NCBI GenBank assembly: GCA_963771435.1
Contig: CAVYTF010000013.1
Coordinates: 1 to 64,000 of the forward strand
Direction of reading: 5' to 3'
Origin: CAVYTF01 sp963771435
GTDB taxonomy: Bacteria > Bacteroidota > Bacteroidia > Chitinophagales > Chitinophagaceae
DNA length: 64,000 nt
Positions 62,294 through 64,000 of this stretch are shown in pieces. The notes beneath the pieces are model-generated. The model made no database searches. It worked only from the letters and a program-made list of their open reading frames with translations, and was not told the origin of the DNA. Position 1 is the stretch's first letter, and every line of letters begins with the position of its first letter. Made by a program: the position numbers and the translations under genes.

Positions 62294-62355
62294 CCTCTCC
62301 CGCTTCCTGGTTCAAAAAACTCATACTTTTACCTCAACATCCAAACAAAACAACT

Positions 62356-63075
62356 ATGGACTATTACTCCCTTTATGATCATGAACTCCGAACCATAAGA
62401 ATTGAATATAACACAGAGAACCGGCCAAGCGAATTTGAGGAAAAAGCTGTATTAGAATATCGCAACATGCACAACGATTTACTCGCTTTAAAAAAAGCCT
62501 TTCCAAAAATAAACGAAGGCTTACAAAAGCTTGAAATGGATATGCCAAAACTGGAAGAAGATATTGCCATATTAGAAACAGAAATAAAGAAATGCGGCCC
62601 TTTGGCAGGCTATACAGACGAAGAATGTGAGCAAATGGGCATGGAAGAAGGACAAATAGATGTCAACGCCTTGCTCAAAAAAGTATTCACCCACAAAGAC
62701 CTCATGGACAATTGCTTCACCGAAACACATAAACAAAAAGATGCAAGAAAAAAATGGGAAGAAGGCTTGAACACCCTTTATGAAAAAATTGATTTATTTG
62801 AGGAAACTTATTTCAACCCCATAATTCAAAATCACAAGGAGATGGAAATATATACTACTGCTTTTGATGAAGATGTACAGCAATTTTATGGCCTTCTTAG
62901 CGATCTTGGTTTCACCACACAAAGAAAGTTTGCAAAAAGGTCAAATGAATACACAATACGCTTCAATGCATACCTCGAACGCGTAAGACAACTATTCAGC
63001 CGCACCGAAAAACTACGTGATTCCGCAGATAAGATCGTAAACCGCCGCGAACTGGGAGATTTTGGCCTTAATTAA
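62356..63075 (+). CDS. Unknown coiled-coil protein
   Basis: 239 aa from the ATG at 62356 (MDYYSLYDHEL). The longer frame to 62098 would add a hydrophobic, pyrimidine-encoded segment that I reject as spacer. It is highly charged with long helices ('LQKLEMDMPKLEEDIAILETEIKKCG', in parts), no signal peptide and no recognised domain. Similar acidic coiled-coil proteins are found in other Chitinophagaceae, but no function is known. Confidence 0.65.
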   Translation: MDYYSLYDHELRTIRIEYNTENRPSEFEEKAVLEYRNMHNDLLALKKAFPKINEGLQKLEMDMPKLEEDIAILETEIKKCGPLAGYTDEECEQMGMEEGQIDVNALLKKVFTHKDLMDNCFTETHKQKDARKKWEEGLNTLYEKIDLFEETYFNPIIQNHKEMEIYTTAFDEDVQQFYGLLSDLGFTTQRKFAKRSNEYTIRFNAYLERVRQLFSRTEKLRDSADKIVNRRELGDFGLN

Positions 63076-63120
63076 ATTATTATTTTAATACATACAACCG
63101 CCGGTCTTGTTTCATAGCAA

Positions 63121-63176
63121 TGTCGGCTAGGTTCCCACTCAATTCCCACCTAATTCCCACTCAAGCCCACTCATCT
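63121..63176 (+). repeat. 11-bp-periodic dispersed repeat, copy 3
   Basis: TTCCCACTCAA, TTCCCACCTAA, TTCCCACTCAA, GCCCACTCATC in exact 11-bp register, preceded by TGTCGGCTAGG. Best-preserved copy. Confidence 0.85.
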
Positions 63177-63217
63177 ACCACCCAACCACCTCAACATTTT
63201 CCCTTAGCTTTGAAACC

Positions 63218-64000
63218 ATGAGCAAGTACGATATACTCATCATCGGCGGCGGCCCCATAGGCATTGCCTGTGGCATTGCAGCAAAAAAGGAAGGGCTAAG
63301 CTATATTATAATAGAAAAAGGCTGCATAGTAAACAGCCTCTTCAATTACCCCGTGAACATGACCTTCTTTTCCACCGCCGAAAGGCTGGAAATAGGCAAC
63401 ATCCCTTTCATGACCCTGAACCCTAAACCAAAGCGTGCCGAAGCAGTGGAGTATTACCGCCGTGTGGCAGATCTTTTTCAACTCAACATCCACCTCTTTG
63501 AAAAGGTAGAGAACGTAGAACGTACTGGAGAACGTTCCTTCTCCGTCACTACCCCCAAACAAACCTACGAAGCCTCCAATATCATCATCGCTACCGGTTT
63601 CTATGACATCCCCGTCTTCCTAAACATCCCCGGCGAAAACCTTGATAAGGTTAAACATTATTATAATGACCCTCATTTCTATGCAAAGCAAAAAGTGATA
63701 GTAGTAGGCGCCAGCAACTCTTCAGTAGATGCTGCCCTTGAATGCTGGCGCAAAGGTGCTGAGGTGACCATGGTTGTCCGCAAAGATGATATTGGCAAAA
63801 CAGTTAAGTATTGGGTGCGCCCCGATATTGTCAACCGCATCGCTGAAGGAGTCATTAAAGCCCATTTCAACTCCAGCCTTGTTGCCGTGCGGCAAAACGA
63901 AGCAGATATTCAAACCCCCGATGGATTAATAACCATAGAGAATGATTTCGTCCTTGCTCTCACCGGCTACCATCCTGACTTTACCCTGCTTAATCACTTA
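63218..64000 (+). CDS. ypdA: YpdA-family FAD-dependent (bacillithiol) disulfide reductase, 3' partial
   Basis: At least 261 residues; runs off the window. 'YDILIIGGGPIGIACGIAAKK' (in parts, residues 4-24) is the FAD-binding GxGxxG, 'IIIATGFYDIPVFL' the ATG motif, 'VIVVGASNSSVDAALECWRKGAEVTMVVR' (in parts) the NAD(P)H-binding fold, and 'LALTGYHPDF' the C-terminal flavin motif. YpdA reduces bacillithiol disulfide, the thiol used by many Firmicutes and Bacteroidota. There is no CXXC redox pair, as expected for YpdA. Confidence 0.88.
   Translation, partial: MSKYDILIIGGGPIGIACGIAAKKEGLSYIIIEKGCIVNSLFNYPVNMTFFSTAERLEIGNIPFMTLNPKPKRAEAVEYYRRVADLFQLNIHLFEKVENVERTGERSFSVTTPKQTYEASNIIIATGFYDIPVFLNIPGENLDKVKHYYNDPHFYAKQKVIVVGASNSSVDAALECWRKGAEVTMVVRKDDIGKTVKYWVRPDIVNRIAEGVIKAHFNSSLVAVRQNEADIQTPDGLITIENDFVLALTGYHPDFTLLNHL

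Noticed and set aside
62098..62355. N-terminal extension of the coiled-coil protein
   Set aside because: It translates a pyrimidine-rich spacer with a CCTTTTT microsatellite; the ATG at 62356 gives a sensible soluble start.

Overview
The window looks like a chromosome segment of a Bacteroidota bacterium, most likely a soil or freshwater Chitinophagaceae-like organism. The evidence is type IX secretion (Por) C-terminal sorting domains on the proteins at 3-2273 and 57950-60898, SprB-type adhesin repeats, a GLPGLI protein next to an outer-membrane beta-barrel, Bacteroidota-type promoters (TTTG, about 20 bp, TAnnTTTG), and a bacillithiol-type YpdA reductase. No rRNA, tRNA or CRISPR array was recognised. 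Family assignments are made by eye from motifs, not by database search.

Region 1 (3-3092): the 3' end of a giant SprB-repeat adhesin, a terminator, then a decayed IS982-type transposase. Region 2 (3093-22767): a 19-kb minus-strand [NiFe]-hydrogenase locus. It holds two complete sets of cytosolic group 1h/1l-like small and large subunits, all six hyp maturation genes (hypABF and hypCDE), a nickel permease, an NHL-repeat protein, a maturation protease, a TPR protein, a TetR regulator and several small unknown proteins. One unknown small family (117/119 aa) occurs twice, once upstream of each hydrogenase. The likely role is scavenging of trace H2 as an energy supplement.

Region 3 (22968-26897): a secreted protein, a TylF-like methyltransferase, and a MarR repressor with a clear promoter and operator ahead of a frameshifted MFS exporter. 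Region 4 (26983-30600): an array of integron-type gene cassettes (SMI1/KNR4 protein, SDR, HEPN plus DUF4365-like nuclease, unknown 167-aa protein). The cassettes are separated by attC-like inverted repeats, and each complete cassette's 5' boundary is complementary to the R''-like box at its own 3' end. A tyrosine-recombinase C-terminal remnant lies beside the array, so it resembles a CALIN (attC cluster lacking an integrase).

Region 5 (30670-38254): SnoaL-like protein and AraC regulator, a 1.2-kb repeat-rich gap, an isochorismatase-like hydrolase, a PQQ dehydrogenase with an inserted cytochrome c, a lipoprotein and a sugar MFS carrier. Region 6 (38357-55107): carbohydrate storage and uptake (glgC, glgA, FucP-like carrier, ROK kinase, glgB, GH3 glucosidase), interrupted by a RelE-type toxin-antitoxin pair and a GLPGLI/TonB pair. 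Region 7 (55150-64000): a DprA-like/phosphoribosyltransferase pair, small hypotheticals, a GH18-like secreted protein, a beta-helix-like secreted protein and a partial ypdA.

Across the window the intergenic spaces carry degenerate tandem arrays with unit lengths of 11 or 21 bp, that is one or two turns of B-DNA, although their unit sequences are unrelated. Several other dispersed hairpin elements recur as well.
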